Below are positions 8,424-16,572 of a stretch of 64,000 bases of DNA, in pieces. The notes below the pieces were generated by a model, which saw only the letters and a list, made by a program, of their open reading frames with translations, was not told where the DNA came from and ran no database searches. This DNA comes from Chromatiales bacterium. Its GTDB lineage: Bacteria; Pseudomonadota; Gammaproteobacteria; Steroidobacterales; Woeseiaceae. The translations under genes were made by a program, and so were the position numbers. The DNA lies in the NCBI GenBank assembly GCA_004282875.1, contig SHLT01000002.1:29709-93708 (forward strand), in the 5' to 3' direction. Every line of letters starts with the position of its first letter. The stretch's first letter is position 1.

Positions 8424-8916
8424 CGATTTCGACGCTCGGCGTAACGGGATTCGTTTCATCGAGCAGCATGCCCTTCGCAACCTTGAGGTGCCTGGAGCGC
8501 GGGCGCAACGCCTGGCCGCGGGCAATGTCCGCCTCCGACTCTTCGAAGCGTTCGAGCTGCAGGTAGACCAGGGCGCGGTTGTTGTAGGTGCGCCAGTGGT
8601 TGGGGTCACGCTCCAGCACCCAGTTGCAGTGCGGCAGCGCCCTGCCCGGCTCACCGATCATTACGTAGCCGGCACAGAGATTCGCGTGCCCGATTTTGCG
8701 CTCGCGGATGCCCTGCGCCAATTCGAGGCCGCGCACGGTCAGGCGAACACCGGCTTCACCGTCACCCGCAACCAGGGCATCGGCGCCGTCAGACAGGTAG
8801 ACGTTGCGCGGCCCAATGACGGTCTTTGACTCTTCCTGGGCCGCAAGCGGCGAGTACGTCAACAGCACGACCGCCGTAACGAAAACAATCCAGAAACTCA
8901 GATGCCGTATTTTCAC
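8371..8916 (-). CDS. Exported TPR-repeat protein
   Basis: Protein of 181 aa with an N-terminal signal peptide (hydrophobic residues about 7-25, then ALA-type cleavage near LAAQE). It contains at least two TPR-like helical hairpins: a degenerate one around HANLCAGYVMIGEPGRALPHCNWVLERD and a clear one in WRTYNNRALVYLQLERFEESEADI. The C-terminus is highly acidic. It lies between the CBS gene and the TonB_C gene on the same strand, overlapping the latter, which suggests a periplasmic helper complex. The function is unknown. Confidence 0.78.
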   Translation of the reverse strand: MKIRHLSFWIVFVTAVVLLTYSPLAAQEESKTVIGPRNVYLSDGADALVAGDGEAGVRLTVRGLELAQGIRERKIGHANLCAGYVMIGEPGRALPHCNWVLERDPNHWRTYNNRALVYLQLERFEESEADIARGQALRPRSRHLKVAKGMLLDETNPVTPSVEIDERRSAMDEGREDEPED

Positions 8917-8933
8917 CGTGTCGACTCGGGGCG

Positions 8934-9362
8934 CTACCCGCTGATGTATTGCTCCAGCTGCTCGATTTCTTCCTGCTGGTCCGCGATGATCGCTTGCACG
9001 AGGTCGCCGATCGAGATGATGCCTGCCACTTTGCCATCGGCGATGACGGGCAGATGACGGATTCGCCTTCCGGACATCAGGCTCATGCAGTCATTGACTG
9101 TTTGATCGGGGCTGGCAGTCACCAGGTCAGTCGTCATGATGTCGGCAACCGGTGTCGTTTCCGACGCGCGCCCCTTGATGATGACCTTGCGCGCGTAATC
9201 ACGCTCGGTGACGATGCCCCTGAGCACGTCGCCGTCCATGACGAGCAGGGAGCCAATCGACCGGTCGGCCATGAGCTTGATCGCATCAAAAACGGATGCG
9301 TCCTGAACGATCGAGATGATCTCCCTGCCTTTGGAATCGAGCAGATGCTTCACCAGTTTCAT
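8934..9362 (-). CDS. Tandem CBS-domain protein
   Basis: Cytosolic protein of 142 aa formed by two CBS motifs (a Bateman module), about residues 7-62 and 75-128, plus a short acidic C-terminal helix. The sequences ADRSIGSLLVMDGDVLRGIVTERDYARKV (here in two parts: the sensing strand and the TERDY signature) and MSGRRIRHLPVIADGKVAGIISIGDL are standard. Stand-alone CBS pairs bind adenine nucleotides and regulate partners in trans; the partner is not evident. A strong inverted repeat lies 15-38 bases before the start. Confidence 0.88.
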   Translation of the reverse strand: MKLVKHLLDSKGREIISIVQDASVFDAIKLMADRSIGSLLVMDGDVLRGIVTERDYARKVIIKGRASETTPVADIMTTDLVTASPDQTVNDCMSLMSGRRIRHLPVIADGKVAGIISIGDLVQAIIADQQEEIEQLEQYISG

Positions 9363-9376
9363 TCCGCGTCCCCTTT

Positions 9377-9400
9377 GCCCTTAAGCGTTGATTTAAGGGC
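9377..9400. promoter_or_regulatory. Inverted repeat upstream of the CBS gene
   Basis: A perfect 8-base inverted repeat, GCCCTTAA (9377-9384) and TTAAGGGC (9393-9400), with an 8-base loop, sits 15 bases before the CBS start codon. It could be an operator or an mRNA hairpin limiting translation. There is no T-tract, so it is not an intrinsic terminator. The rest of 9401-9520, between this and the amidohydrolase stop, shows nothing recognisable. Confidence 0.45.
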
Positions 9401-9520
9401 AAGTTTAGCAGATGAACTCAGATGACCCCTGTGACGCCCCCACACACATACAGCCGCTTGAAGCTGCCACTGCCATCGTCCAGTAGAATCAAGTCCTTAG
9501 ACGCGCCGCTGACGCGTACT

Positions 9521-10861
9521 CTAGTCGCCGTCACCCAGGTAGCGGGACAGGCGTTTTTCGAGCGAGTCTGCGGAGAACCAGGTGCCTCTCAAAACCACAC
9601 CGTGAATGCGTCGCGCATTGCGGATGTTGTCGAGCGGGTTGGCATCGAGGAGGACCAGGTCGGCATCGCGGCCAACCGCGACAGCACCGGCATTCGTGCC
9701 GAGAAACTCGGCTGCCGCCACCGTCCCCGTCCGCAACGCGGCATATGGCGTTAATCCGGATGCGATCAGTGTGTCGAGTTCTTCGTGAATCGAGAATCCG
9801 GGCACATTGAACACCTGCGGTGAGTCCGAACCCAGCAGCAGGCCCGCCCCGGCTTTGTGCAGTTCGAGTATCAACTGCCGACGCAGGGCGATCGCCAGTT
9901 CCGCGGTCTCGGGATTGAAGTCACGCTCGGCCAGCAGCGCCTTCTTGGAAGCGACCCATCGTTCCACGGTCGCTTTGGGCATGTACTGCATCCCCGGCAG
10001 GTTGCGGAGTTCCGCCACTGGCGTCGCATTGATGCGCGCCTCGATGAGCACTTCCGTGGCTACGTTCCAGGTCCCCGCCGCGGCCGTGGCGCGCGCCATC
10101 TCGGGAATCCTCTCTGCATCGAGCTCGTTGGCCAGCATGACCTCGAAGAAGCCACCGTAGCCGCCGTAACCGTCGCTGTCAGTGGGCAGCAAGGCCACAA
10201 AATACCCGTCCAGGTGATCGATTGTCGCCATGTTCAATTGCAGCGCACGCTCGATGCCTGTGGCCACGGGCACGTGTCCCGCGAACGGCATGCCCAGCTC
10301 ATTGGCCGTTTCGCCAATTGCGATGAATTCATCGGCTGTAAGGCCGGGGTGTATTTTTACGAAGTCGTAACCGGCGGCATGCTGGTCCCTGACCATTTGC
10401 CTGGCCTGCTCAACACCGGCGACCGAGCGTCCGTTGAATGATGGCCCCGAGGTGACGAGTCGCGGGCCAAAGACACTGCCGTCAAGTAACTGTTCGCGAA
10501 GCGCAAGATGCGAACGCTGGCCCAGCATCCCCCGAATGGTCGTTACCCCATTGGCCACATACAGGCTGAAATAGCGATCGAGCTCGGCAGAGTCCGCGCC
10601 CGGTACGTGTGCATGCATTTCCGCGAGACCGGGCATCAGAAAACGATCGGTGCCATCCACGACAGTCGCATCTTTGGGTATCGGCACTTCGTCGACCGAC
10701 CCCAGCACGGCGATGACGCCCTCGTTCAGGACAACCGTCTGCGCCTCGAGCACGGTCTCCGAGGTCATTGGCACCACGTTGACGTTTACAATTACCGTCG
10801 GCGCCGCCAGCCCGGCCGACGACGCCACCAGCGCGAAAATCAAGATCAGGTATTGCCGCAT
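9521..10861 (-). CDS. Exported amidohydrolase (imidazolonepropionase-like)
   Basis: Amidohydrolase-superfamily enzyme of about 446 aa with an N-terminal signal peptide (MRQYLILIFALVASSAGLAA). The metal-binding HxH is in PGLAEMHAHVPG, and further superfamily landmarks are FAGHVPV, the DHLDGY block and LLLGSDSP with the final metal aspartate. Periplasmic members of this group hydrolyse peptides or cyclic amides; the substrate is unknown. ATG 10861 is chosen because AAAGAA lies about 8 bases upstream; ATG 10867 is too close to it. The start overlaps the end of the PLP-lyase gene by 16 bases, so it is the last gene of an operon of three. Confidence 0.85.
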   Translation of the reverse strand: MRQYLILIFALVASSAGLAAPTVIVNVNVVPMTSETVLEAQTVVLNEGVIAVLGSVDEVPIPKDATVVDGTDRFLMPGLAEMHAHVPGADSAELDRYFSLYVANGVTTIRGMLGQRSHLALREQLLDGSVFGPRLVTSGPSFNGRSVAGVEQARQMVRDQHAAGYDFVKIHPGLTADEFIAIGETANELGMPFAGHVPVATGIERALQLNMATIDHLDGYFVALLPTDSDGYGGYGGFFEVMLANELDAERIPEMARATAAAGTWNVATEVLIEARINATPVAELRNLPGMQYMPKATVERWVASKKALLAERDFNPETAELAIALRRQLILELHKAGAGLLLGSDSPQVFNVPGFSIHEELDTLIASGLTPYAALRTGTVAAAEFLGTNAGAVAVGRDADLVLLDANPLDNIRNARRIHGVVLRGTWFSADSLEKRLSRYLGDGD

Positions 10862-11820
10862 CCGCATTTCTTTAGTGTCTCGTCCGAAATATTGCCACCA
10901 CAAATGATAACGACAACTTTCTTGCCGGCGAGTTCGTCGCGCTTCTCCAGCATCCCCGCGAGCGCCACACCGGCTGCACCTTCAACGGGCTCGCCTTCGC
11001 TGCCAATATAGTCCCGCATCGCGGCCGCAATCTGTTCCTCATCGACAAGCACCCAGTCATCGACGACCGCCTGGTTGAGGGCAAATGTGACCGCCCCCTG
11101 CTCTATGCCGCCTGCCGTGCCATCGGACAGCGTGGGCTCACTGGGCATATCGATGATCTCACCAGCCTCTATCGAACGTGTCATGACGGGCGACGCCAGC
11201 GGCTGGCAACCGTAAATGTGAATACCGGCGCTATGCGTCTTCAGCACAGCACCGGATCCGCCGATGAGGCCGCCACCGCCGACCGCAATGAAGACGGCAT
11301 CGACGTCCGCGAGATCCTCGACGATCTCGATACCACACGTGCCCTGCCCCGCAATGACTTCTTCATCGTTGTAGGGAGACAGGTAAAACATGCCGTTCTC
11401 TGTGGCGTACTGCCTGGCGTGTTCCTCGGTGTCCAGCCCGTCGGTGCCGAACAAGCGCACATCGCCGCCGTAGCTGCGTATCTTCCCGATCTTGGCGGGG
11501 GAAGTCTGTTCCGGAACGAAGATGATCCCCGCAACACCCTGGGTCCGCATGGCGTATGCGACCGCGGCGCCATGGTTGCCGCTCGACGCCGCAACACAAC
11601 CCTTGGACCTTTGCTCCGCGCTCAGGGTCAGGATTCTGTTCGTTGCCCCGCGAAGCTTGAACGACCCCGTTGTCTGATGATTCTCGAGTTTAAGAAAGAC
11701 ATCCGCGTTCAGCCTGTCGCTAAACGACGCGGAGCGGCACAGCGGCGTACGCTCAACATGTCCCGCGATGCGCGCGGCCGCACTGGCCGCTGCGTCAGCG
11801 GTCTTAGATACGATCGACAC
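10846..11820 (-). CDS. PLP-dependent threonine/serine ammonia-lyase family protein
   Basis: Fold-type II PLP enzyme of about 324 aa related to catabolic threonine dehydratase and serine racemase. The PLP lysine is in TTGSFKLRGA, SSGNHGAAVA binds the cofactor phosphate region, and VGGGGLIGG is the glycine-rich phosphate loop. It lacks an ACT domain and so should not be isoleucine-regulated, unlike the ilvA at 43939. The frame is open to an ATG at 11964, but the extra N-terminus is basic and unrelated. GTG 11820 gives a normal family start and overlaps the upstream metallopeptidase stop by 17 bases. It might act as threonine deaminase, serine racemase or a hydroxyaspartate-type dehydratase. Confidence 0.83.
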   Translation of the reverse strand: MSIVSKTADAAASAAARIAGHVERTPLCRSASFSDRLNADVFLKLENHQTTGSFKLRGATNRILTLSAEQRSKGCVAASSGNHGAAVAYAMRTQGVAGIIFVPEQTSPAKIGKIRSYGGDVRLFGTDGLDTEEHARQYATENGMFYLSPYNDEEVIAGQGTCGIEIVEDLADVDAVFIAVGGGGLIGGSGAVLKTHSAGIHIYGCQPLASPVMTRSIEAGEIIDMPSEPTLSDGTAGGIEQGAVTFALNQAVVDDWVLVDEEQIAAAMRDYIGSEGEPVEGAAGVALAGMLEKRDELAGKKVVVIICGGNISDETLKKCGCGNT

Positions 11821-12661
11821 TAAACGTGTCACAGGAGTCCGGATCCCCGCTCCCGAGCCCCTCGCGGAACCAGCGCTGGCGTTGCGCTGACGTACCGTGA
11901 GTAAACGATTCCGGCACGATGGTGCCCTGACTCCGGCGTTGCAGTGTGTCGTCGCCAATCGCACTCGCAGCGTTCAGGGCTTCCTCCACATCGCCGGCTT
12001 CCAGGAGATTGCGCGCCTTGTCCGCACGAAGGGCCCAGACACCGGCAAGGCAGTCCGCCTGCAGCTCGAGCCGAACCGACAATGCATTGGCTTCGCCTTT
12101 ACTGAGGCGCTGTTTCATCTGATGCACCTGGCCCGAGATCCCCAACAGGTTCTGCACGTGGTGACCGACCTCATGCGCGATAACGTAGGCCTGCGCGAAA
12201 TCACCGGGCGCCTTGAACTGCGTGCGCATCTGGTCGTAGAAGCTCAGGTCGATGTACGCCTTTTTGTCAGCCGGGCAATAAAATGGACCCATCGCTGCCT
12301 GGCCCACTCCACAGGCCGAGCGTGTCGCGCCGGTAAACATGACCAGCGTCGGCGCTTCGTAGCGGCGACCTTGCTCTGCAAATATTTCCGTCCAGACATC
12401 TTCGGTATCCGCCACGACGACAGACACCATGTCAGCCAACGGATCGTTCTTCAGATCCTCCGCCGACGGGCGCGTGCCGCTCGACGACGCGCTGCCCGCG
12501 CCCTGCATACCCTGCAGCAGGGGCGTCGGATCGACACCGAAATACATCGCGACCAGGACCAGAACGATCGTGCCGATGCCGCCACCCAGCAGCTTCGGCC
12601 CCGCACGTGCGCCACGCCGGTCTTCAATGTTCGTACTGCGTCTTCCGCCTCGCCACCGCAT
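11804..12661 (-). CDS. ypfJ: Neutral zinc metallopeptidase, YpfJ family
   Basis: Membrane-anchored metallopeptidase of 285 aa. The family N-terminus MRWRGGRRSTNIEDRRG is followed by one transmembrane helix (residues about 28-43) and the extracytoplasmic peptidase domain with the zincin motif HEVGHHVQN, preceded by the conserved YCPADKKAYIDLSFYDQM region. Members are common in Gram-negatives, but the substrate is not established. First gene of a three-gene minus-strand operon with the PLP lyase and amidohydrolase, whose starts each overlap the preceding gene. Confidence 0.92.
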   Translation of the reverse strand: MRWRGGRRSTNIEDRRGARAGPKLLGGGIGTIVLVLVAMYFGVDPTPLLQGMQGAGSASSSGTRPSAEDLKNDPLADMVSVVVADTEDVWTEIFAEQGRRYEAPTLVMFTGATRSACGVGQAAMGPFYCPADKKAYIDLSFYDQMRTQFKAPGDFAQAYVIAHEVGHHVQNLLGISGQVHQMKQRLSKGEANALSVRLELQADCLAGVWALRADKARNLLEAGDVEEALNAASAIGDDTLQRRSQGTIVPESFTHGTSAQRQRWFREGLGSGDPDSCDTFSVDRI

Positions 12662-12725
12662 GGTTCACTCCTCGATTCTGGCCGGTCATTGTCGACCATT
12701 CACCGCGACTTTTTCAAATATCCGC

Positions 12726-14240
12726 TCAAAGCTGGCTTTCGATCGGCAGCAGGCTCATGAGCTTGGTCAAAAAGCGCCGCCACAGGCTCGTTTGTGGCTC
12801 GGTGGTGATGACCTCCTCGACGTTGGCGGTCTGCAGCAACCACTGGAGCTTGCCTTTGGGCGACAACCGCAGCTTGTACGCAAAGTCCGGGAGTGTTTCG
12901 AGAATGCTCGTGGCCATCGACCTGGCGAGATCCCGGGACTGGACCTCCATGCCCATTTCAGTATTCAAATAGAGTGATCGCGGGTCGAGGTTGAATGAGC
13001 CGACAAACAGCCGCTCCCGATCGACGGTCGCGACCTTCGAATGCAGGGTTATCTTGGTGTCGGTTTCCATCGCCTCGAAGCGTGGCCGCAGCTCGTAGAG
13101 CTCAACGCCCTGCTGTAACAGGGGCTTGCGGTATCGCGCATACACCGCGTGCACGCTGGAGTGGTTGGTGGACGCCAGTGAGTTGCTGATGATAACAACG
13201 CGTACTCCTTTCCTCACCAACGCGGCAAAGAAGTCGACACCCTGCTTCTGCGGCACGAAATACGGCGAAATGACGATGAGCTCTTTCTCGGCCGCCGACA
13301 CAAATTTCTGCAGGTAGGCCGAGGTTTCGCTGTCCCGCCGGCGTATCAGGTTACGAACCTTGTCCGGATGATCCTGGACAATCCGTGCATCGGCGGCGAC
13401 GAGGTCGAGATCGCCGTTCACGAAGTCGCCGACGAGGTCGACATTGATCCCCCTCAGGAACGGCTGGTCGCGATGCTCGTCAACATACCGGCGCCCTTCT
13501 TCCAGCGACTCCGCAACGCTGCTGTGCGCGACCAGCGTATCGAAGGCGTCCATCGGAATGGCTTCCGGCGAATTCCAGTATTCATCAAAGCCGTCCGACA
13601 CTTCGTCGACAACGGCACCGATCGCCAACAGGTCCTCATCAATAAATTCGGTCTTCCCGCCGGTCTGGTAATACTCATCCGCAATATTCCGGCCGCCGAC
13701 GATTGTTACCTGGTTGTCCACCGTGAAGGACTTGTTGTGCATGCGACGATTGAGAATATTGAAGTTCGCCAGGAGACTGATGAGCCTCGACCGTCGGCGC
13801 GGAAACGGGTTGAATACGCGCACCTCGATATTCTCGTGCTCGTCGAGTGACAGGAGACCGGCGTCGACTTCGTCGGTCAATGCGTCGTCCATGAGCAGTC
13901 TGACGCGCACACCGCGGTCGGCAGCCTGCGCGAGGTGCAAGGCGACCAGGTTTCCTGCCACGTCGTCCTTGATCAGGTAACTCTGGATATCGATGGACTG
14001 CTCGGCGCGGTCGATAAGCCCGACGCGCGCGCCCAGCGCATCGGCGCCGGAGTCGAGGCGATAAACCGCCGACCGGGCTTGTCTCGCGGTGAGCCAGGCT
14101 GATGCGGCCATGCCGAAGACGGTCGACGCGGTGTTGGCGGGTTTCCACGATTCAAGGCGTTTGGGGAGTTTGAAGAATCGCTGGTATTTCGGCGGCAGCC
14201 GGCTGCCGACCAATGTCGAGAACATCCCCATGTCCGCCAT
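12726..14240 (-). CDS. Phospholipase D-family protein, cardiolipin synthase ClsC-like
   Basis: Two-HKD phospholipase D superfamily enzyme of 504 aa. HKD motif 1 is HNKSFTVDNQVTIVGGRN and motif 2 is HSKVATVDRERLFVGSFN, each giving HxK(x)4D with the downstream glycine and asparagine. A C-terminal LNTEMGMEV stretch is typical of the ClsC/YmdC branch, which makes cardiolipin from phosphatidylglycerol and phosphatidylethanolamine in partnership with a second protein in E. coli. An N-terminal hydrophobic region is weak. The 3' end reaches into the cytoplasmic-side LTKLMSLLPI tail. Monocistronic, divergent from the riboswitch-controlled oxidoreductase. Confidence 0.86.
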   Translation of the reverse strand: MADMGMFSTLVGSRLPPKYQRFFKLPKRLESWKPANTASTVFGMAASAWLTARQARSAVYRLDSGADALGARVGLIDRAEQSIDIQSYLIKDDVAGNLVALHLAQAADRGVRVRLLMDDALTDEVDAGLLSLDEHENIEVRVFNPFPRRRSRLISLLANFNILNRRMHNKSFTVDNQVTIVGGRNIADEYYQTGGKTEFIDEDLLAIGAVVDEVSDGFDEYWNSPEAIPMDAFDTLVAHSSVAESLEEGRRYVDEHRDQPFLRGINVDLVGDFVNGDLDLVAADARIVQDHPDKVRNLIRRRDSETSAYLQKFVSAAEKELIVISPYFVPQKQGVDFFAALVRKGVRVVIISNSLASTNHSSVHAVYARYRKPLLQQGVELYELRPRFEAMETDTKITLHSKVATVDRERLFVGSFNLDPRSLYLNTEMGMEVQSRDLARSMATSILETLPDFAYKLRLSPKGKLQWLLQTANVEEVITTEPQTSLWRRFLTKLMSLLPIESQL

Positions 14241-14373
14241 GATTCAGGATAGCCTGAGCCGTGACAAGCGAATGCCGCCACCCGCGACCATATGTGACCC
14301 GGTTATTTTACAGAATCAGCCCCTCGGAACTGGTTCGTTGCGCCATCGCCCTTGATATGCAAGGATCGAAACT

Positions 14374-14460
14374 CGTTTGACAAAGGCACACCTGTCGAAA
14401 GGCAGGGTCGCAAAGCTTCCGGCCTAAAGGATCTTCCAAGGGCAGCGGGGCTACCAACGC
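14374..14460 (+). ncRNA. Cyclic-di-GMP-I (GEMM) riboswitch
   Basis: The leader matches the GEMM-I aptamer, best known from Vibrio cholerae Vc2, in order. AAAGGCACACC (14382-14392) begins the P2 arm. The hairpin CCTGTC-GAAA-GGCAGG (14391-14406) carries the GNRA tetraloop at 14397-14400. The core GTCGCAAAGC (14407-14416) runs into TTCCGGCCTAAAGG (14417-14430), and the third arm is GGCAGCGGGGCTACC (14441-14455). CGTT (14374-14377) can pair with AACG (14456-14459) to close P1. It lies 70 bases before the start of the FAD-linked oxidoreductase on the same strand. GGCAGC in the aptamer can alternatively pair with GCTGCC at 14483-14488, a possible expression platform. The direction of control is not readable. 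Confidence 0.87.
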
Positions 14461-14529
14461 GAATTTTCATCGCTACACCGATGCTGCCTGCGTGTCTTTG
14501 CCAACTTGTTGACACTGCTGGAGGCATTG

Positions 14530-15882
14530 ATGGCATCCCCGAGATTTCGCGACACCGGCCGGTTTGTAGTCCGCGCCGCCCCAACCAAGACGTTCAAACC
14601 CTCCAACCTCAGGGACCTCATGCGCTGCCTCGATCCCGCGAGCAAGGTGCCGACCCCTATTCGCATTCGCGGTGCAGGAACAGCATCTACCGACTGCAAC
14701 GCCAACTCGTCCGGCACGATCGTCGATACCACCGGTCTCGACCGGATTATCAATATCGATGCCTATAATCACACGGTCAAGGTTGAAGCGGGCGTACGGC
14801 TGGGGGCCCTCGTGAACGCGCTGGCGGAGCAAGGCCTCGAGCTGGTCGGCAACCATGACCAGATGGAACGCACGGTCGGTGGTGCAATTGCATCCCCATG
14901 CATCGGTGCGTGCATCGGCGAACAGGCTGCCTACCTGTCGACGCAGGTCATCAGCCTGAAAGTAGTGACGGCCGCGGGCCAGCTGATGACCGTCTCGGAG
15001 AAACAGAAACACCTGCTGAACGCGTTCCGCCTCAGTTACGGCTTGCTCGGGGTCATCTACGAAATAAGTTTGCGCGTTCGACCTATTGCGACATTTTCCG
15101 CCAGCCATCGCAGCCTGTCTGTCGATACCTTTGCTGACGTGGCCAGCCGCCTGGCAAGACGCGATGTCGGCCTCAAGTTCTATGTCATGCCTCATATCGA
15201 CAGGGTTTACCTCGACCTGCGCCGCTATGAATCGGCGCCGGGCACCTCGTACGGCGCCGGGTGGAAAATCAAGGACTGGGGCGAGAGCACCGTGCTGCCG
15301 CACGTCTTCAAATCACTGAATCGCGTGCTGCCGATTCCATCCGTCAAATATCGGCTGATGGACAGCCTGACCGCTGCAACGCACGGCCTTGTCAATACGC
15401 GTCTCGTGCGCAATGGCAACAACGTGACAGCCACCGGCGCGCGCAAGCGCCGCAAGCCTCGCAACCTGCTCAAATCCACCTGGTGTTTTCCGGCGTCCGA
15501 CTTCTCGGTCGTGATCAAGGCATACCGGGAGTTCTGTACCGATACGCTCGAACAGTCGGGCTATCGAACGGACTTGCCCGCCGTCGGCTATCGTATTGGC
15601 CAGGACGTTTCGTCGATCCTGTCGCCGTCATTCGATGAACCGCTTATCGCCTTGCAGACAACCTCGACGCAGGAAAAAGGCTGGGAAGACTTCATTATCG
15701 ATCTTGCCCAATTCGCCGAAAACTGGGGAGGAACGCCGATATTCAGCGAATCCAGGGCCATACGCGCGGAGTACGGCAAGCAGATGTACACCAGCCGCCT
15801 CGATTTCTTCCGCAAGATGCGCCGCCAGCTCGACCCCCACGGACGCCTGCTCAACCCGTTCATGGCCCAGTATTTTCACTGA
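14530..15882 (+). CDS. FAD-binding (PCMH-type) oxidoreductase, aldonolactone-oxidase-like
   Basis: Flavoenzyme of about 450 aa. The N-terminal PCMH FAD domain is recognised by the RIRGAGTASTDCNAN phosphate loop, GVRLGALVNALAEQGL and GNHDQMERTVGGAIASPCIG. The C-terminal part (FFRKMRRQLDPHGRLLNPF) resembles the D-arabinono-/L-gulono-1,4-lactone oxidase group. The substrate is unknown. The canonical oxidase motif HWxK is not visible, so another acceptor is possible. ATG 14530 is selected because GGAGG (14520-14524) lies 5 bases before it; a TTG at 14506 is the less likely alternative. The gene sits directly behind the cyclic-di-GMP riboswitch and has no operon partners. Confidence 0.82.
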   Translation: MASPRFRDTGRFVVRAAPTKTFKPSNLRDLMRCLDPASKVPTPIRIRGAGTASTDCNANSSGTIVDTTGLDRIINIDAYNHTVKVEAGVRLGALVNALAEQGLELVGNHDQMERTVGGAIASPCIGACIGEQAAYLSTQVISLKVVTAAGQLMTVSEKQKHLLNAFRLSYGLLGVIYEISLRVRPIATFSASHRSLSVDTFADVASRLARRDVGLKFYVMPHIDRVYLDLRRYESAPGTSYGAGWKIKDWGESTVLPHVFKSLNRVLPIPSVKYRLMDSLTAATHGLVNTRLVRNGNNVTATGARKRRKPRNLLKSTWCFPASDFSVVIKAYREFCTDTLEQSGYRTDLPAVGYRIGQDVSSILSPSFDEPLIALQTTSTQEKGWEDFIIDLAQFAENWGGTPIFSESRAIRAEYGKQMYTSRLDFFRKMRRQLDPHGRLLNPFMAQYFH

Positions 15883-15944
15883 GTTGTAACGAGACGTAAC
15901 AAAACGGGCGTTTTGCGGCGCCAAGGCTAAAAATCACTGGATTT

Positions 15945-15983
15945 TATATATCGGACTGATATTATGCATCGCCCCGATATATA
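15945..15983. promoter_or_regulatory. Inverted repeat, probable operator of the PadR gene
   Basis: A perfect 10-base inverted repeat, TATATATCGG (15945-15954) and CCGATATATA (15974-15983), separated by 19 bases, lies 30 bases before the PadR-family start. Its position and symmetry fit autoregulation by the PadR dimer; the A/T-rich half-sites may also hold the promoter -10. It does not match the ATGT-N8-ACAT site reported for some PadR proteins, so the assignment rests on position. Confidence 0.55.
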
Positions 15984-16013
15984 GGCGGCCCCGGGCCGCC
16001 GGATGTGATTGCA

Positions 16014-16556
16014 ATGGATGTCAAAACCGTTTGCCTCGGCATGCTGACCGATGGGCCGGCCTCAGGCTATGACCTCAAGAAAGAATTCGAATCGACCTTC
16101 GCGCACTTCTTCGCCGCGGGTTACGGGTCGATCTATCCCGCCTTGTCCCGGCTCTCGGAAGACGGCCTGTTGACGTGTGAGGAAATTCCGCAGGAAGGCA
16201 AACCCGACCGGAAGGTCTATTGCATCACCGACGAGGGCCGACAGGTTCTCCGCGATGCGCTGAAGAATACGAAGCCCTGCCACAAGATCCGCTCGGAGTT
16301 CCTGGCGACGATGTGTTTCGCGCATCTCATGGAACAGGAAGATATCCAGGCGGTGCTGGATCATCGCCTCGGCGATATTGCGAAGTACCAGGAATTGTTT
16401 CGAAGTATCGAACAGGACGGTTTGTGCGATTGGCCCCAGGGGGCGAAATTCGTCCTCGGGTTCGGCAAGGCCGTAGCGCGGGCAATGGAAAACTATATTC
16501 AGGAAAACCGTCACATGCTGGTTGAGGAATCTGCAACAGAAGCGGCTGTCGGCTAA
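16014..16556 (+). CDS. PadR-family transcriptional regulator
   Basis: Winged-helix regulator of 180 aa. The PadR DNA-binding domain fills residues 1-80 (CLGMLTDGPASGYDLKKEFE, GSIYPALSRLSEDGLL, KPDRKVYCITDEG), followed by a Vir-like alpha-helical dimerisation region. PadR repressors often control efflux genes and respond to their substrates. Here the regulator is the first gene of a run with an RND adaptor (17 bases on) and permease, which points to drug-responsive control of that pump. ATG 16014 is used; an in-frame GTG at 16005 is possible. Confidence 0.9.
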   Translation: MDVKTVCLGMLTDGPASGYDLKKEFESTFAHFFAAGYGSIYPALSRLSEDGLLTCEEIPQEGKPDRKVYCITDEGRQVLRDALKNTKPCHKIRSEFLATMCFAHLMEQEDIQAVLDHRLGDIAKYQELFRSIEQDGLCDWPQGAKFVLGFGKAVARAMENYIQENRHMLVEESATEAAVG

Positions 16557-16572
16557 CAAGGAAATTTTGAAA

